DNA of 64,000 nt from Aquibium carbonis (GCF_003970795.1 NZ_RWKW01000034.1:1-64000), one strand, 5' to 3'; shown: positions 9,023-19,226, counted from the first letter of the stretch. Program-made: numbers and translations. The notes: a model not told the origin generated them from the letters alone.

Positions 9023-9681
9023 TGCGCATTTTGCTGGTCGAGGATGACCGCCGTATCCGCCTCGACGTGGAAGAGGCGCTTCTGGCGGCCGGCTACCTCG
9101 TCGAAGCGGTGTCCGATGGCGAGGAGGCGTGGTTTCGCGGCTCTACAGAGGACTACGCGGCCGTGGTGCTCGATCTCGGCCTGCCCGGGCTCGACGGCAT
9201 GAGCCTGCTGAAGCGCTGGCGGGCGGAGACGCGCGATTTTCCGGTCCTGATCCTGACGGCACGGGGCACCTGGCGGGAACGCGTCGAAGGCATCGACGCG
9301 GGCGCCGACGACTACCTGCCCAAGCCTTTCGCCATGGAGGAACTGCTGGCGCGGCTGCGGGCGGTGATCCGGCGTCGCGGCGGCCATGCGTCGGCCGAAA
9401 TCGCCATCGGCCCGATGCTCCTCGATCCGCGCCAGATGCGCGTCACCCGCAATGGCACCGCCCTGTCGTTGTCGCCGCAGGAGTACCGGCTCGTCTCCTA
9501 CCTGATGCACAATGCCGGCCGCGTCGTACCGCAGCAGGAACTGGCGGAGCATCTTCAGGCCGAGCACTACGATCGCGAATCCAACGCGGTCGAGGTTCTG
9601 GTCGGTCGCGTGCGGCGCAAGATCGGCGGTGATTTCATCGAGACGCGGCGCGGCTTCGGCTACCTCGTCGGCGGCAGCTGA
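9022..9681 (+). CDS. OmpR/PhoP-type response regulator
   Basis: The 219-residue protein has a receiver domain (LLVEDDRRI acidic pocket; phospho-acceptor Asp in VVLDLGLPGLDG, about residue 51; Lys in YLPKPF) and a winged-helix DNA-binding domain (LSPQEYRLVSYLMHNAGRVV ... VLVGRVRRKIG ... RGFGYLV). It would be phosphorylated by the kinase encoded next. It overlaps the PepSY gene by one base and is separated from the kinase by one base, a tightly coupled operon. The target genes probably include the adjacent PepSY genes. Confidence 0.95.
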   Translation: MRILLVEDDRRIRLDVEEALLAAGYLVEAVSDGEEAWFRGSTEDYAAVVLDLGLPGLDGMSLLKRWRAETRDFPVLILTARGTWRERVEGIDAGADDYLPKPFAMEELLARLRAVIRRRGGHASAEIAIGPMLLDPRQMRVTRNGTALSLSPQEYRLVSYLMHNAGRVVPQQELAEHLQAEHYDRESNAVEVLVGRVRRKIGGDFIETRRGFGYLVGGS

Positions 9682-9682
9682 C

Positions 9683-11050
9683 ATGAAGCCGCGTTCGATC
9701 CGGGTCAGGCTCCTGCTGCTTGCCGTCTTCGGCGTCCTGCTGGCGCTGGCGATCGCAGGCGCCGGCCTCGTCGCCCTGTTCGGCCGGCATGTCGAGAGAC
9801 GGGCAGCGCAGGAACTGGACAACACGATCGCGGTTCTGGCGGGCAACGTCGCATTTTCCGCGCAGGGCGATCTCGCCGTCGCGCGCGAGCCGTCGGACCC
9901 GGCCTATCGGACGCCGCTGTCGGGACGTTACTGGCAGGTCGCCGAGGCAGACGGCCCGCCCTCGCTGCGCTCGGTGTCGCTGTGGGATGCCGCCCTGGAC
10001 GTCGCCTCGAGCCCGGTGGAGCCCGGCCGTTCGACGATCGCGCGTTCGGTCGCGCCGGACGGTCAGCCGCTTCTGGTGCGCGAAACCACCGTGATCATCG
10101 TCGACGGCGGACGCGACCGGCGGCTGCGTATCGCGGCGGCGGTCGCCACCTCGGAGTTCGACGCGCTGAAGCGCGGCTTCGCCCTCGACCTGCTTCCGGC
10201 GCTGGCGGTGTTCGGCCTCGTCATTCTGGTAGGGGCCTGGTTTCAGGTGCGGGCCGGCCTCGCCCCTCTCGCCGACGTCCGCGGCGGCCTGCGCCGCATC
10301 CGCTCCGGCGACGCACCTCTCTTGCCCGACCGGGTGCCCGTCGAGATTGCGCCGCTGGTCGCCGAGATCAACGGCCTCCTCATCGAGCGGGCGAAGGAAA
10401 TGGAAAAGGCGCGCAACCGCGCGGCCGACCTCGCGCACGGTATCAAGACACCCCTGACCGCGCTGGCATCCGATACGCAACGTCTTCGAGCCCGAGGCGA
10501 GACCGATCTGGCCGACAGCGTCGCGGCAACGGCCGCCTCGATGCAAAGGGTCGTCGAACGCGAGTTGACGCGCGCCCGCTTGCGTCCGGAAACCGCGGAT
10601 GGCGCGCCGCTGCGGCCGGTCGTCGAGGCGATCGTGCGCACGCTTCGGCTGACGCCGGCCGGCGAGGCGCTCGACTACCGGATCGAGGTGCCCGGCGACC
10701 TCCGGTCGACAGCCGACGACAACGACCTGCACGACCTGTTTGGAAACCTGATGGAAAATGCCGCCCGCGCCGCGCGGACCAGTGTGCACGTCGTCGCCCG
10801 GCTGGAAGGGGCGGCCGTGTCCGTCCGGGTCTGCGATGACGGCGAAGGCGCCGATCCTGTCACCATGCGCAGCCTTCTGGCCCGGGGCGCGCGGCTCGAC
10901 GAAACCGGCGGCGCTGGGCTTGGCCTCGCGATCGTGTCGGAAATCCTGTCGGCCTACGGTTCGGAGCTCGAGTTCTCGGTTGCCGCCCACGGCGGGCTTT
11001 GCGTGCGCTTCAGCCTGCCGCCTGCACCAGTCGTCCTCAGCGGCCGGTGA
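9683..11050 (+). CDS. Membrane sensor histidine kinase (PhoQ-like)
   Basis: The 455-residue kinase has two membrane helices (residues about 10-33 and 167-188) flanking a periplasmic sensor region, then a HAMP-like linker, the H-box [10 protein letters not shown] with the phospho-accepting His, an N-box ([13 protein letters not shown]) and a G-box ([15 protein letters not shown]). It autophosphorylates and passes phosphate to the regulator encoded just upstream. The frame is open further upstream, but ATG 9683, one base after the regulator stop, starts right at the first membrane helix. Its last 14 bases overlap the convergent end of engB. Confidence 0.93.
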   Translation: MKPRSIRVRLLLLAVFGVLLALAIAGAGLVALFGRHVERRAAQELDNTIAVLAGNVAFSAQGDLAVAREPSDPAYRTPLSGRYWQVAEADGPPSLRSVSLWDAALDVASSPVEPGRSTIARSVAPDGQPLLVRETTVIIVDGGRDRRLRIAAAVATSEFDALKRGFALDLLPALAVFGLVILVGAWFQVRAGLAPLADVRGGLRRIRSGDAPLLPDRVPVEIAPLVAEINGLLIERAKEMEKARNRAADLAHGIKTPLTALASDTQRLRARGETDLADSVAATAASMQRVVERELTRARLRPETADGAPLRPVVEAIVRTLRLTPAGEALDYRIEVPGDLRSTADDNDLHDLFGNLMENAARAARTSVHVVARLEGAAVSVRVCDDGEGADPVTMRSLLARGARLDETGGAGLGLAIVSEILSAYGSELEFSVAAHGGLCVRFSLPPAPVVLSGR

Positions 11051-11699
11051 CCGCGCGGATGATTGCGGCGCGAAGGTCGTCGAGGCCGGCGCTCTTTTCC
11101 GACGACGTGGCGATCACTTCGGGAAAGGCTGCGGGCCGCTTGCGGATCTTCTCCAGCGTCTCGCCGATCAGCTTGACGACCGCCGGCGGCTTGATCTTGT
11201 CGGCCTTGGTCAGCACGATCTGGTAGGACACGGCCGCCTTGTCGAGCAACGCCATCACCTCGCCGTCGATCGCCTTGATGCCGTGGCGGGAATCGATCAG
11301 CAGGTAGACCCGTTTCAGGGTCACGCGGCCGCGCAGGTAGTCGAAGACCAGGGTCGTCCAGGCGTCGACCAGATCCTTGGGCGCCTGGGCGTAGCCATAG
11401 CCGGGCATGTCCACCAGCGCCATCGGTGGCAGGTCGCCCTCAGCGCCCGAATAGCCATCCGGAACGAAGTAGTTGAGCTCCTGCGTGCGGCCCGGCGTGT
11501 TCGACGTGCGCGCCAGGCCCTTCTGCCCGACCAGCGCGTTGATCAGCGACGACTTGCCGACGTTGGAGCGGCCGGCGAAGGCGATTTCCGGCGGGCCTTC
11601 CGGCGGAAGGAACTTCATCGACGGCACGCCGCGGATGAACACCCAGGGCTTGGCGAAAAGAATGGTCTCGAGGGGTGTCGGCGTGCTCGGCGTCGTCAT
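11037..11699 (-). CDS. engB: Ribosome-biogenesis GTP-binding protein EngB (YihA/YsxC)
   Basis: This 220-residue GTPase has the P-loop [14 protein letters not shown], the switch-I region [14 protein letters not shown], the G3 box [11 protein letters not shown] and the G4 box TKADK. The family helps assemble the large ribosomal subunit and is usually essential. ATG 11699 fits the family's length; longer readings run into the next gene. It belongs to the rpmH-rnpA-yidC-engB row on the minus strand, here interrupted by an acetyltransferase gene. Its stop lies inside the 3' end of the convergent histidine kinase gene. Confidence 0.95.
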   Translation of the reverse strand: MTTPSTPTPLETILFAKPWVFIRGVPSMKFLPPEGPPEIAFAGRSNVGKSSLINALVGQKGLARTSNTPGRTQELNYFVPDGYSGAEGDLPPMALVDMPGYGYAQAPKDLVDAWTTLVFDYLRGRVTLKRVYLLIDSRHGIKAIDGEVMALLDKAAVSYQIVLTKADKIKPPAVVKLIGETLEKIRKRPAAFPEVIATSSEKSAGLDDLRAAIIRAVTGR

Positions 11700-11766
11700 C
11701 GGGTCCCTTTCCGGGGCATTCAGAGGTGGCGTAGTCCGCCGTTGCCGCGGATGCAACAGGGAGCGG

Positions 11767-12414
11767 TCATCCGGCGCGCGCGGCGCTCTCGAGCTGGTCG
11801 ATGTCGGCGCCCCTGATGGCATCGAGATGGCGCGAGATGCGCTCCACCGGCCAGGTCCACCAGGCGACCGCGAGAAGCCTTGCCACCGTGGCCTCGTCGA
11901 AACGCATCCTGACCACCCGCGCCGGGTTGCCCGCCACGACCGCATAGGGCGGGACGTCTGAGCTGACGACCGCCTTTGCGGCCACGATCGCGCCGTCGCC
12001 GATGGTCACGCCGGGAAGGATCGTCGCCTGCATGCCGATCCATACGTCGCTTCCCACGTTCGTATCGCCGCGCATCTCGTCCGCCCAGCTCTGCGGGTTA
12101 AAGCCCTGCTCCCAGCCCTTGCCGAAGATGTTGAACGGATAGGTCGAGAAGCCGCCGGCGGCGTGGTTGGCGCCGTTCATGATGAAGGTGACGCCCTCGG
12201 CCAGCGCGCAGAACCGGCCGATCACCAGCCGGTCGCCGACGAAGTCGTAGTGGTAGAGCACGCACTTTTCGACGAAGTGCTCCGGGCCGTGCGGGTCGTC
12301 GTAGTAGGTGTAGTCGCCGATTTCGATGTTGGCCTGCGTCACCAGCGGCTTCAGGAACCCGACGCGGGGAAAGCCCGGCATCGGGTGCGGATCGTTCGGT
12401 TCGGGTCCGTGCAT
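11767..12414 (-). CDS. Vat/CatB-type hexapeptide O-acetyltransferase
   Basis: The 215-residue protein is a left-handed beta-helix acetyltransferase of the xenobiotic (Vat/CatB) group: [12 protein letters not shown] near the N-terminus, [20 protein letters not shown] with the family histidine, and a hexapeptide series [28 protein letters not shown]. Family members acetylate chloramphenicol or streptogramins, but many chromosomal copies act on unknown substrates, so a resistance role is not implied. It lies between engB and yidC on the same strand, with a terminator of yidC between. Confidence 0.88.
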   Translation of the reverse strand: MHGPEPNDPHPMPGFPRVGFLKPLVTQANIEIGDYTYYDDPHGPEHFVEKCVLYHYDFVGDRLVIGRFCALAEGVTFIMNGANHAAGGFSTYPFNIFGKGWEQGFNPQSWADEMRGDTNVGSDVWIGMQATILPGVTIGDGAIVAAKAVVSSDVPPYAVVAGNPARVVRMRFDEATVARLLAVAWWTWPVERISRHLDAIRGADIDQLESAARAG

Positions 12415-12432
12415 GTCTGGCTCCTTTCAACG

Positions 12433-12457
12433 AAAAGGGCCCGCGCGAGGCGGGCCC
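12433..12457 (-). terminator. Intrinsic terminator of the rpmH-rnpA-yidC row
   Basis: Read on the minus strand, GGGCCCGC (12457-12450) pairs with GCGGGCCC (12444-12437) over a 5-base loop, followed by four T (12436-12433). It sits about 20 bases after the yidC stop. Confidence 0.8.
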
Positions 12458-12477
12458 GGAACGCAAGAGAGGGTTCG

Positions 12478-14286
12478 TCACTCCGCCGGTTGCTTCGGCT
12501 TCTTCTTGAACAGGCCCATCAGATTGTCCCAGAGTTCTATCTTGGCGCCCTGGCGCTTCATGATGATGCCCTGCTGGAGAATCGACAGGAAGTTGTTCCA
12601 GGCCCAGTAGATGACGAGGCCGGCAGGGAACGTCGCCAGCATGAAGGTGAACACAACCGGCATCCAGTTGAAGATCATCGCCTGCGTCGGGTCCGGCGGC
12701 GTCGGGTTCATGCGCATCTGCAGGAACATGGTCACGCCCATGATCAGCGGCCATACGCCGATCATCAGGAAGGCCGGCACGGCGAAGGGCAGGAGCCCGA
12801 ACAGGTTGAAGATCGAGGTCGGGTCCGGCGCGGCCAGATCCTGGATCCAGCCGAAGAACGGCGCATGCCGCATCTCGATGGTGACGTAGAGAACCTTGTA
12901 GAGCGCGAAGAACACCGGGATCTGGATGAGGATCGGCCAGCAGCCGGCGATCGGGTTGATCTTCTCGGTCTTGTAGAGCTCCATCATCGCCTGCTGCTGC
13001 TTCATCTTGTCGTCCGCGTATTTCTCGCGGATCTCCAGCATGGCCGGCTGCACCTTCTTCATGTTCGCCATCGACTTGTACGACTTGTTGGCGAGCGGGA
13101 AGAAGATGGCCTTGACGACGACGGTGGTGGCGAGGATCGCCAGGCCGAAATTGCCGAGCAGGCGGAACAGCCAGTCGATCAGGTAGAACATCGGCTTGGT
13201 GATGAAGTAGAACCAGCCCCAGTCGATCAGGAGGTCGAAGCGCTGGATCTGGTAGCGCTCTTCGTAGCCGGTGATCAGCGCCACTTCCTTGGCTCCGGCG
13301 AAGACGCGCGTCTCCACCGTCTGCGTCGCGCCGGGCGCGATGGTCAGCGCGTCGGTCAGGTAGTCGGCCTGATAACGGGCGCGCTGGTCGGTCTGGTAGG
13401 TGTAGCGCGGCTGGAACGGCTGGCCGGGTTGCGGCACCAGCGCGACGGCCCAGTACTTGTCGGTGATGCCAAGCCAGCCGTTGGTCGACTTCGACGGCGT
13501 GATCGACAGCTTGTCCTCGACGTCGGAATAGTCGATCTCCTGGAGGCCTTCCGTTCCGGTGACGCCGATCAGGCCCTCGTGCAGCACGTAGATGCTGGCG
13601 TGGTCCGGCTTGGAAAAGCGCGTGATGCGACCGTAATTGGCCAGCGAGACGGCCTCTCCACCTGGATTGGCGATCGTGTCCGTGAAGGTGAACATGTAGT
13701 CGCGGTCGACGGCGATGGTCCGCGTGAACACAAGTCCCGTCGGGCTTTCGAAGGTCAGGGCAACGGGGCTGTCGGCCGTCAGCACCGGCTGGCCTTCCAC
13801 GCTCCACACGGCATCGGGGCCGGGGAAGTCCTGCGGCGTCGCACCGCCTGTGTAGCCGATCTCCGCGAAATAGCCGGTGGGCAGGGCCGCCGGGTTCAGC
13901 AGGTCGATGATCGGCGAATCCTTCTCGACGGTGACCCGGTAGTCCTTGAGCAGCAGATCGTCGATGCGCGCCCCGGTGAGGTTGATGGACCCCGTCAGGC
14001 TTGGCGTATCGATCCGCACCCGGCCACCCGCCGCCAGCGCGCCCTCGCGGTCCAGCACGCCGGTGCCCAGCGCGCCACCTGGAACATTGCCGGCCGGCGC
14101 CCCCGGGATCGCCGCGCCTTCGCCGCCTGGCGTGGTCGCGGTGTCTTCCTGGGCGGCGCGCTCCTGCTCGATGCGGGCGACTTCGCGGTCCCTCTCGATG
14201 CGCGGGTTCATGTAGAACACCTGCCACACCGTGAGGATCAGGATCGACAAGGCGATCGTGATGAAGAAGTTACGATTGTTTTCCAT
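12478..14286 (-). CDS. yidC: Membrane protein insertase YidC
   Basis: YidC inserts proteins into the inner membrane, alone or with SecYEG. The 602-residue product has the N-terminal membrane anchor ([19 protein letters not shown]), a large periplasmic domain (about residues 60-340), and the conserved C-terminal five-helix core with [44 protein letters not shown] and [18 protein letters not shown]. Length and order match alphaproteobacterial YidC. The start codon overlaps the rnpA stop region by 17 bases, so rnpA and yidC are translationally coupled. A proline/glycine-rich linker at residues 45-75 separates anchor and domain. Confidence 0.98.
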   Translation of the reverse strand: MENNRNFFITIALSILILTVWQVFYMNPRIERDREVARIEQERAAQEDTATTPGGEGAAIPGAPAGNVPGGALGTGVLDREGALAAGGRVRIDTPSLTGSINLTGARIDDLLLKDYRVTVEKDSPIIDLLNPAALPTGYFAEIGYTGGATPQDFPGPDAVWSVEGQPVLTADSPVALTFESPTGLVFTRTIAVDRDYMFTFTDTIANPGGEAVSLANYGRITRFSKPDHASIYVLHEGLIGVTGTEGLQEIDYSDVEDKLSITPSKSTNGWLGITDKYWAVALVPQPGQPFQPRYTYQTDQRARYQADYLTDALTIAPGATQTVETRVFAGAKEVALITGYEERYQIQRFDLLIDWGWFYFITKPMFYLIDWLFRLLGNFGLAILATTVVVKAIFFPLANKSYKSMANMKKVQPAMLEIREKYADDKMKQQQAMMELYKTEKINPIAGCWPILIQIPVFFALYKVLYVTIEMRHAPFFGWIQDLAAPDPTSIFNLFGLLPFAVPAFLMIGVWPLIMGVTMFLQMRMNPTPPDPTQAMIFNWMPVVFTFMLATFPAGLVIYWAWNNFLSILQQGIIMKRQGAKIELWDNLMGLFKKKPKQPAE

Positions 14287-14638
14287 CAGGGGCGGTTCCG
14301 CGAATTCGTCGGGAAAGCTCGGCCTTCAAGGCCTCGAACGGGGCGGCGAGAACTTCGCGGCGCCCGACAATCACATAGTCCTTGCCCGCCGCCATGTCAC
14401 CAGCGGCATGCACGCGCACCGCTTCCTTGAGACGACGGCGAACGCGGTTTCGAACGACCGAGTTACCCGTCTTCTTGGTCACGGTAAACCCGACGCGGGG
14501 CGCTTCGGCATCCCCACGGTCCCGGACTTCCAGCAAGAACAGCCGCCCGCGCCGCTTCTCGCCGCGCTGGGCCGCGAGAAAGTCCGCGCGTTTCTTGAGC
14601 CGCAAGGGCGGGCGTCCGCTCGGGGCGCCGCTCGACAT
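14270..14638 (-). CDS. rnpA: Ribonuclease P protein component
   Basis: RnpA is the protein subunit of RNase P, which trims the 5' ends of tRNA precursors. The 122-residue product has [19 protein letters not shown] near the start, [27 protein letters not shown] (the RNR signature) in the middle and a [12 protein letters not shown]-terminal strand. It lies 20 bases after rpmH and overlaps the start of yidC by 17 bases, the conserved operon order. Confidence 0.97.
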   Translation of the reverse strand: MSSGAPSGRPPLRLKKRADFLAAQRGEKRRGRLFLLEVRDRGDAEAPRVGFTVTKKTGNSVVRNRVRRRLKEAVRVHAAGDMAAGKDYVIVGRREVLAAPFEALKAELSRRIRGTAPDGKQS

Positions 14639-14658
14639 CGCGGTCGGGCCGGCCCCGG

Positions 14659-14793
14659 CTATGCCGACAGCCGCTTGCGGCCGCGGTTGCGGCGGGCTGC
14701 GACGACGCCGCGGCCGCCCTTGGTTGCCATGCGGGCGCGGAAGCCGTGCCGACGCTTGCGGACGAGCTTGGAGGGCTGGTAGGTGCGCTTCAT
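14659..14793 (-). CDS. rpmH: 50S ribosomal protein L34
   Basis: The 44-residue protein [18 protein letters not shown]... with [16 protein letters not shown] and the ending RGRKRLSA is a standard L34. The frame continues upstream, but the true start is the universally conserved MKRTYQPS at 14793. It heads the rpmH-rnpA-yidC operon behind a consensus-like promoter. Confidence 0.99.
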   Translation of the reverse strand: MKRTYQPSKLVRKRRHGFRARMATKGGRGVVAARRNRGRKRLSA

Positions 14794-15194
14794 TTCTTTT
14801 GATACCGCGGAGTGCGGCCCTTCTTGATTCTGTCTCTGCTGAGCAGGAGCGGGCGCAAGGGTCACGGCCACGGCGAATGCCGCGCCGGGCCGTGGACCCG
14901 AACGTGCGCGGCTTATAGGCATGGCGGCCTTCGGAGTCAATTATCCGAACAGACCGCTGCGGGCCCGCTCACGAACGGGTGACCGGCCTGCCTGACGGCG
15001 TCAATTGCCGGTGAGATCGCACGGCCGGTGCTTGTGGCATCGTCGCGAAAGGCTCATCTGGCTGGGAAGGCGGCTTGGCGGACGTGAGCGGGTGCTTTGG
15101 CATCCTCTCCGCGAGGCCGGCGCCGCAAACGACCGTTCGACATCGGGTCACGGACGGCTACGATGGAGCAGAGGCAATGCGCCAGGGAGCGATG
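14794..15194. other. Intergenic region between divergent rpmH and TVP38 genes
   Basis: Apart from the rpmH promoter and its 118-base leader, I see no gene. The frame of the TVP38-like gene is open back to 15075, so its true start may be a little upstream of the one given. Confidence 0.6.
14912..14940 (-). promoter_or_regulatory. Sigma-70 promoter of rpmH
   Basis: On the minus strand TTGACT (14940-14935) is followed, after exactly 17 bases, by TATAAG (14917-14912). This near-consensus promoter lies 119 bases upstream of rpmH and would drive rpmH-rnpA-yidC. Confidence 0.65.
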
Positions 15195-15947
15195 ATGGCC
15201 GACAAGGCCCTGCACGGGGCGGACGAGAACCGCTACAGGTCGCTGCTGCGCTTCCTGCCGATCGCCATCATCCTGGCGGGGCTGGGCTTCGGCTATGCCA
15301 TGGGGTGGCATCGCTTCCTGTCGCTCACGCATCTGGTCGAAAGCCGCGCCGATCTCGGCGCCTATATCGGGGCCAACTACGCCCTCTCGCTGGTTGGCCT
15401 GTTCGTCGCCTATGCGCTGGCCACGGCCTTCTCCTTTCCGGCGGCCTCGGTGCTGACGATCGTCGCGGGCCTGTTCTTCGGCTGGGCGGTCGCCGGCGTC
15501 GTCGTGGCCTTCGCCGCCACGCTCGGCGCCACCGCCCTGTTCCTGGCCGCCCGCAGCGCCTTCGGCGACGTCCTGCACCGAAAGCTCGGCGAACGTGTCG
15601 CCAGGCTCGCCGACGGCTTCGAGAAGGACGCCTTCGGCTACCTGCTCGTGCTGCGTCTTGCGCCGATCTTCCCGTTCTGGGTGATCAACATCGCGCCCGC
15701 GCTGTTCAACGTGCCCGTGCGCACCTACGTCGCGGCGACCTTCATCGGCATCCTGCCCGGCACCTTCGCCTATGCCTATCTCGGTACTGGCCTCGACAGT
15801 GTGCTGGCGGCAGCGGGAGAATCGGGTCGGGAGATCTCGATCGGCGACCTCGTGACGCCGGAAATCACCATCGCCTTCGCGTTGCTGGCGGTCGTGGCGG
15901 CAATCCCGACGGCCATCAAGGCGTTCAGGAACCGCAAGGTGGCCTGA
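15195..15947 (+). CDS. TVP38/TMEM64 (SNARE-associated, DedA-like) membrane protein
   Basis: This 250-residue polytopic protein has the family core: TAFSFPAASVLTIVAGLFFG, then GATALFLAARSAFGDVL, and FGYLLVLRLAPIFPFWVINIAPALF. Related proteins are lipid scramblase or transporter candidates; the exact role here is unknown. The start is ambiguous: ATG 15195 has GGGAG at a good distance, but 15192, 15177 and 15075 are in frame. It is followed after 59 bases by a flavin disulfide reductase, a recurrent pairing in which a TVP38 protein accompanies a mercuric-reductase-like enzyme. Confidence 0.85.
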   Translation: MADKALHGADENRYRSLLRFLPIAIILAGLGFGYAMGWHRFLSLTHLVESRADLGAYIGANYALSLVGLFVAYALATAFSFPAASVLTIVAGLFFGWAVAGVVVAFAATLGATALFLAARSAFGDVLHRKLGERVARLADGFEKDAFGYLLVLRLAPIFPFWVINIAPALFNVPVRTYVAATFIGILPGTFAYAYLGTGLDSVLAAAGESGREISIGDLVTPEITIAFALLAVVAAIPTAIKAFRNRKVA

Positions 15948-16006
15948 GCGGTTCGTCGGACGAGACGCGCCCTGCGGTCCGCGCAGCGGGCGCCGGAAAG
16001 GGCAGC

Positions 16007-17434
16007 ATGACGACCATCCTGAAACCCGACATCTGCGTCATCGGCGGCGGCTCCGGCGGCCTGTCGGTGGCCGCTGCCGCCGCCGCCTTCGGCGTCCCCG
16101 TCGTGCTGATCGAGAAGGGCCGGATGGGCGGCGACTGCCTGAACTATGGCTGCGTCCCGTCCAAGGCGATGATCGCCGCCGCCAAGCATGCCCACCACAT
16201 GCGCCATCCGGGTGCCTTCGGCATCGCGCCGGTCGAGCCCGGCATCGACTTCGCCGCCGTCAATGCCCACATCCACGCCGTCATCGCCGCCATCGCGCCG
16301 CACGACAGCGTCGAGCGGTTCACCGGCCTCGGTGTCCAGGTGATCCAGGAGGCCGCCCGCTTCAAGGACGCCGACACGGTCGTGGCGGGGGACGTCGAGA
16401 TCCGCGCACGCCGTTTCGTCGTCGCCACCGGCTCTTCGCCGCTGGTGCCGCCCATCCCGGGCCTCGATCAGGTCCCGTATGACACCAACGAGACCATCTT
16501 CGAGCGGGTCGAACAGCCCGGCCATCTCGTCATCATCGGCGGCGGCCCCATCGGCATGGAACTCGCCCAGGCGCATCGGCGGCTGGGCAGCGCCGTCACG
16601 GTGGTCGAAGCCGCCGCCGCGCTCGGCAAGGACGATCCCGAACTCACCGCCGTCGTGCTGGAGCGGCTTCGCGCCGAAGGCATCGTCATTTGCGAGCACA
16701 CCAAGGTCGTCGGTGTCGAGACGCCCGAAGGCGGCGGCGTGCGCCTGCGCGTCGAAGGCGGGTCCGGCGCCGGCACCGTCGAGGGCACCCATCTCCTCGT
16801 GGCGGCGGGACGCGCGGCCAACGTGAAGGGTCTCGGCCTCGACGCCGCGGGCATCGCGCATGACCGGCGCGGCATCGAGGTGACGCCGTCGATGCGCACC
16901 ACCAACCGCCGCGTCTATGCGATCGGCGACGTCGCGGGCGGCCTGCAGTTCACCCATGTGGCGGGCTACCACGCCGGTCTCGTCATCCGCGCGATCCTGT
17001 TTCGCCTGCGCGCCAGAGAGAACCGCGACATCATTCCCTGGGTCACCTTCACCGATCCCGAACTGGCTCATGTCGGCCTGACCGAGGCGGAGGCGAAAAA
17101 GCGCGGCGGACGGTTCCATGTCATGCGCTGGCCTTATGCCGAGAACGACCGCGCCCAGGCCGAACGCGCCACCACCGGCTTCATCAAGCTCGTCACCAAC
17201 GGTCGCGGTCGAGTTCTCGGCGCTACCATCGTTGGCGCGAACGCGGGCGAGATGATCAACCTGTGGGCGCTGGCCGTGTCGAAGAAGCTCTCCGTCCGCG
17301 ACATGGCGGGTTATGTCCCGCCCTACCCGACCATGAGCGAAATTGGCAAACGGGCCTCGATGTCCTACTTTAGCAGTGCGGCGCGTAAGCCGCTGGTGCG
17401 GCGACTCATCGGTTTCCTGCGGCTCTTCGGGTGA
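16007..17434 (+). CDS. Class-I pyridine nucleotide-disulfide oxidoreductase (MerA-like)
   Basis: The 475-residue flavoprotein has an N-terminal FAD motif (VIGGGSGGLSVAAAA), the redox-active disulfide in GGDCLNYGCVPSK (residues about 44-56), an NAD(P)H motif (HLVIIGGGPIGMELAQ), the second FAD segment RRVYAIGDVAGG and a C-terminal dimerisation domain. It lacks the N-terminal heavy-metal domain, and no C-terminal Cys pair of true mercuric reductases is visible, so it is better called MerA-like than mercuric reductase. ATG 16007 is preceded by a weak ribosome binding site. Its stop overlaps the ATG of the next kinase by one base. Confidence 0.85.
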   Translation: MTTILKPDICVIGGGSGGLSVAAAAAAFGVPVVLIEKGRMGGDCLNYGCVPSKAMIAAAKHAHHMRHPGAFGIAPVEPGIDFAAVNAHIHAVIAAIAPHDSVERFTGLGVQVIQEAARFKDADTVVAGDVEIRARRFVVATGSSPLVPPIPGLDQVPYDTNETIFERVEQPGHLVIIGGGPIGMELAQAHRRLGSAVTVVEAAAALGKDDPELTAVVLERLRAEGIVICEHTKVVGVETPEGGGVRLRVEGGSGAGTVEGTHLLVAAGRAANVKGLGLDAAGIAHDRRGIEVTPSMRTTNRRVYAIGDVAGGLQFTHVAGYHAGLVIRAILFRLRARENRDIIPWVTFTDPELAHVGLTEAEAKKRGGRFHVMRWPYAENDRAQAERATTGFIKLVTNGRGRVLGATIVGANAGEMINLWALAVSKKLSVRDMAGYVPPYPTMSEIGKRASMSYFSSAARKPLVRRLIGFLRLFG

Positions 17435-18990
17435 TGCGGGTCCGTGACCGGCCGGTTCGGGGCGGTGACGCGGAGACTTTTCGGATGGCCGTCGGCAAGG
17501 GTGAGGAAGGCGGACAAGGGGTCGCGGCCAGGGCCGATTTCGGTGCCGTGCCGTGGCCGCGCAAGCTGTCGACCAAGCTGCTCGGCCTGACGATCCTGTT
17601 CGTGCTGATCGCCGAGGTGCTGATCTTCATTCCCTCGATCGCCAATTTTCGCCTGCGCTGGCTCGAGGAGCGCCTGGCGACGGCGGCGGCTGCGAGCGTC
17701 GTGCTCGTCCAGAGCGACGCAGGCGAATTGTCGCCCGGCTTGCGCAACGACGTGCTGATGGCGCTGGGTGCCAAGGCCATTGCGGTGCGGACGGACGGCG
17801 TCTCGCGTCTGCTCGTCGTGTCCGACATGCCGCCGCGGGTGGACGAGCACATCCAGCCCATGCGCGTGCAGCCGGTCGAGGCCATGTTCGGCGCGCTCGA
17901 CACGCTGGTTTCGGGCGGCGACCGGATGCTGCGTGTCTTCGGCCGCGTCGGCCAGAGCGACATGGAGTTCGAGCTGATCATTCCCGACGGCGGGCTGCGC
18001 GACGCCATGCTGATCTATGCCCGCAACGTCGCGATCCTCTCGCTCCTGATTTCGCTGATCACCGCCGCCCTGGTTTTCTTCGCCATCCACGCCATCATGA
18101 TCCGGCCCATTCGCGAACTGCGCAACTCGATGGTCGCCTTCGCCGCGGCGCCCGACGATCCGACGCGCATCCTGCGGCCCAGTGGCCGTCGTGACGAACT
18201 GGGCGTCGCCGAGCAGGGGCTGTCGGCCATGCAGGCGCAGCTGCAGCGCACGCTGGGCGAGCAGAAGCATCTGGCCGATCTCGGTCTCGCGGTCTCCAAG
18301 ATCAACCATGACATGCGCAACATCCTCGCTTCCGCGCAGCTGATGTCCGACCGCCTCCAGTCGGTCGACGACCCGTCCGTGCAGATGATCGCGCCGAAGC
18401 TGCTCCGCGCCATCGACCGCGCGGTCAGCTACACCGAGGGCGTCCTGGCCTACGGCCGGGCGCAGGAGCCGCCGCCCGCGCGCCGCATCCTTCGGCTGTC
18501 GCGCCTCGTCGACGACGTCTTTTCCATGCTCGGTCTCGACACGGGCAGCGCCATCGAATGCGTCAACGCCGTCGATCCCGGCCTGGAGGTCGATGCCGAT
18601 TCCGAGCAGCTGTTCCGCATCCTCACCAATCTCGCCCGCAACGCCGTGCAGGCGATGTCGTCCGACATGGACGGCGCCGTCGTCCGCCGGCTGACGGTCT
18701 CGGCCGAGCGCGAGGGCTCGGTCAGCCGCATCTTCGTCGAGGACACCGGGCCCGGTCTGCCGGCCAAGGCGCGCGACAACCTCTTCGCCGCGTTCCGGGG
18801 CTCCGCGCGCAGCGGCGGTACGGGGCTGGGCCTGGCCATCGCGCACGAGCTCGTGCGCGCCCATGGGGGCACGATCGAACTCGTCGAGAGCATCGGCGGC
18901 CGCACGCTGTTTTCCATCCTCATCCCCGACCAGCCGGTCCGGCTCCAGGATGCCCGCCGCACTCTGCACCGCCCCGCCCGCGAGGCCTGA
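17434..18990 (+). CDS. Sensor histidine kinase
   Basis: The kinase (about 518 residues) has two membrane helices (about residues 48-70 and 195-218), a periplasmic segment between them, a HAMP linker (RPIRELRNSMVAF), an H-box KINHDMRNIL, an N-box (ILTNLARNAVQAM), and G-boxes DTGPGLPAKARDNLF and GGTGLGLAIAHEL. No cognate regulator is adjacent, so it is an orphan or works with a distant partner. The start is uncertain: ATG 17434 overlaps the upstream stop (TGATG), ATG 17485 is also possible and would still precede the first helix. Confidence 0.88.
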   Translation: MRVRDRPVRGGDAETFRMAVGKGEEGGQGVAARADFGAVPWPRKLSTKLLGLTILFVLIAEVLIFIPSIANFRLRWLEERLATAAAASVVLVQSDAGELSPGLRNDVLMALGAKAIAVRTDGVSRLLVVSDMPPRVDEHIQPMRVQPVEAMFGALDTLVSGGDRMLRVFGRVGQSDMEFELIIPDGGLRDAMLIYARNVAILSLLISLITAALVFFAIHAIMIRPIRELRNSMVAFAAAPDDPTRILRPSGRRDELGVAEQGLSAMQAQLQRTLGEQKHLADLGLAVSKINHDMRNILASAQLMSDRLQSVDDPSVQMIAPKLLRAIDRAVSYTEGVLAYGRAQEPPPARRILRLSRLVDDVFSMLGLDTGSAIECVNAVDPGLEVDADSEQLFRILTNLARNAVQAMSSDMDGAVVRRLTVSAEREGSVSRIFVEDTGPGLPAKARDNLFAAFRGSARSGGTGLGLAIAHELVRAHGGTIELVESIGGRTLFSILIPDQPVRLQDARRTLHRPAREA

Positions 18991-19149
18991 CGCGCTCCTC
19001 CGCTGCGCTCCGGTTCGGCCGGGGATGACGATGGCCGGCGAAAAACTTTGCCGGAACCCGCTTGCTTTTCACCGCCGGCTTCATTAGGTACCAACTCGCT
19101 CGGCGACCGGAACTCTCCAGTCACCGAACGGCGACGTTTTCGCCGATGC

Positions 19150-19226
19150 GCGCCCGTAGCTCAGCTGGATAGAGCACCAGACTACGAATCTGGGGGTCAG
19201 AGGTTCGAATCCTTTCGGGCGCGCCA
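19150..19226 (+). tRNA. tRNA-Arg (anticodon ACG)
   Basis: A complete 77-base cloverleaf with encoded CCA is visible. The acceptor stem GCGCCCG (19150-19156) pairs with CGGGCGC (19216-19222), followed by discriminator G and CCA (19224-19226). The anticodon arm CCAGA-ctACGaa-TCTGG gives anticodon ACG, read as inosine at the wobble position. The T arm has GTTCGAATC. The conjugative element starts directly after it, which makes the 3' end of this gene the likely attachment site. Confidence 0.97.

Noticed and set aside
11767-12414. Calling the acetyltransferase an antibiotic-resistance gene
   Set aside because: The fold is that of Vat/CatB, but the gene sits among core genes in the engB-yidC row, and many such chromosomal proteins do not give resistance.
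12163-14430. A 755-codon open frame opposite to yidC
   Set aside because: It is a high-GC shadow. Its amino-acid make-up (His, Arg, Gln, Asp repeats) is not protein-like, and yidC on the other strand is unambiguous.
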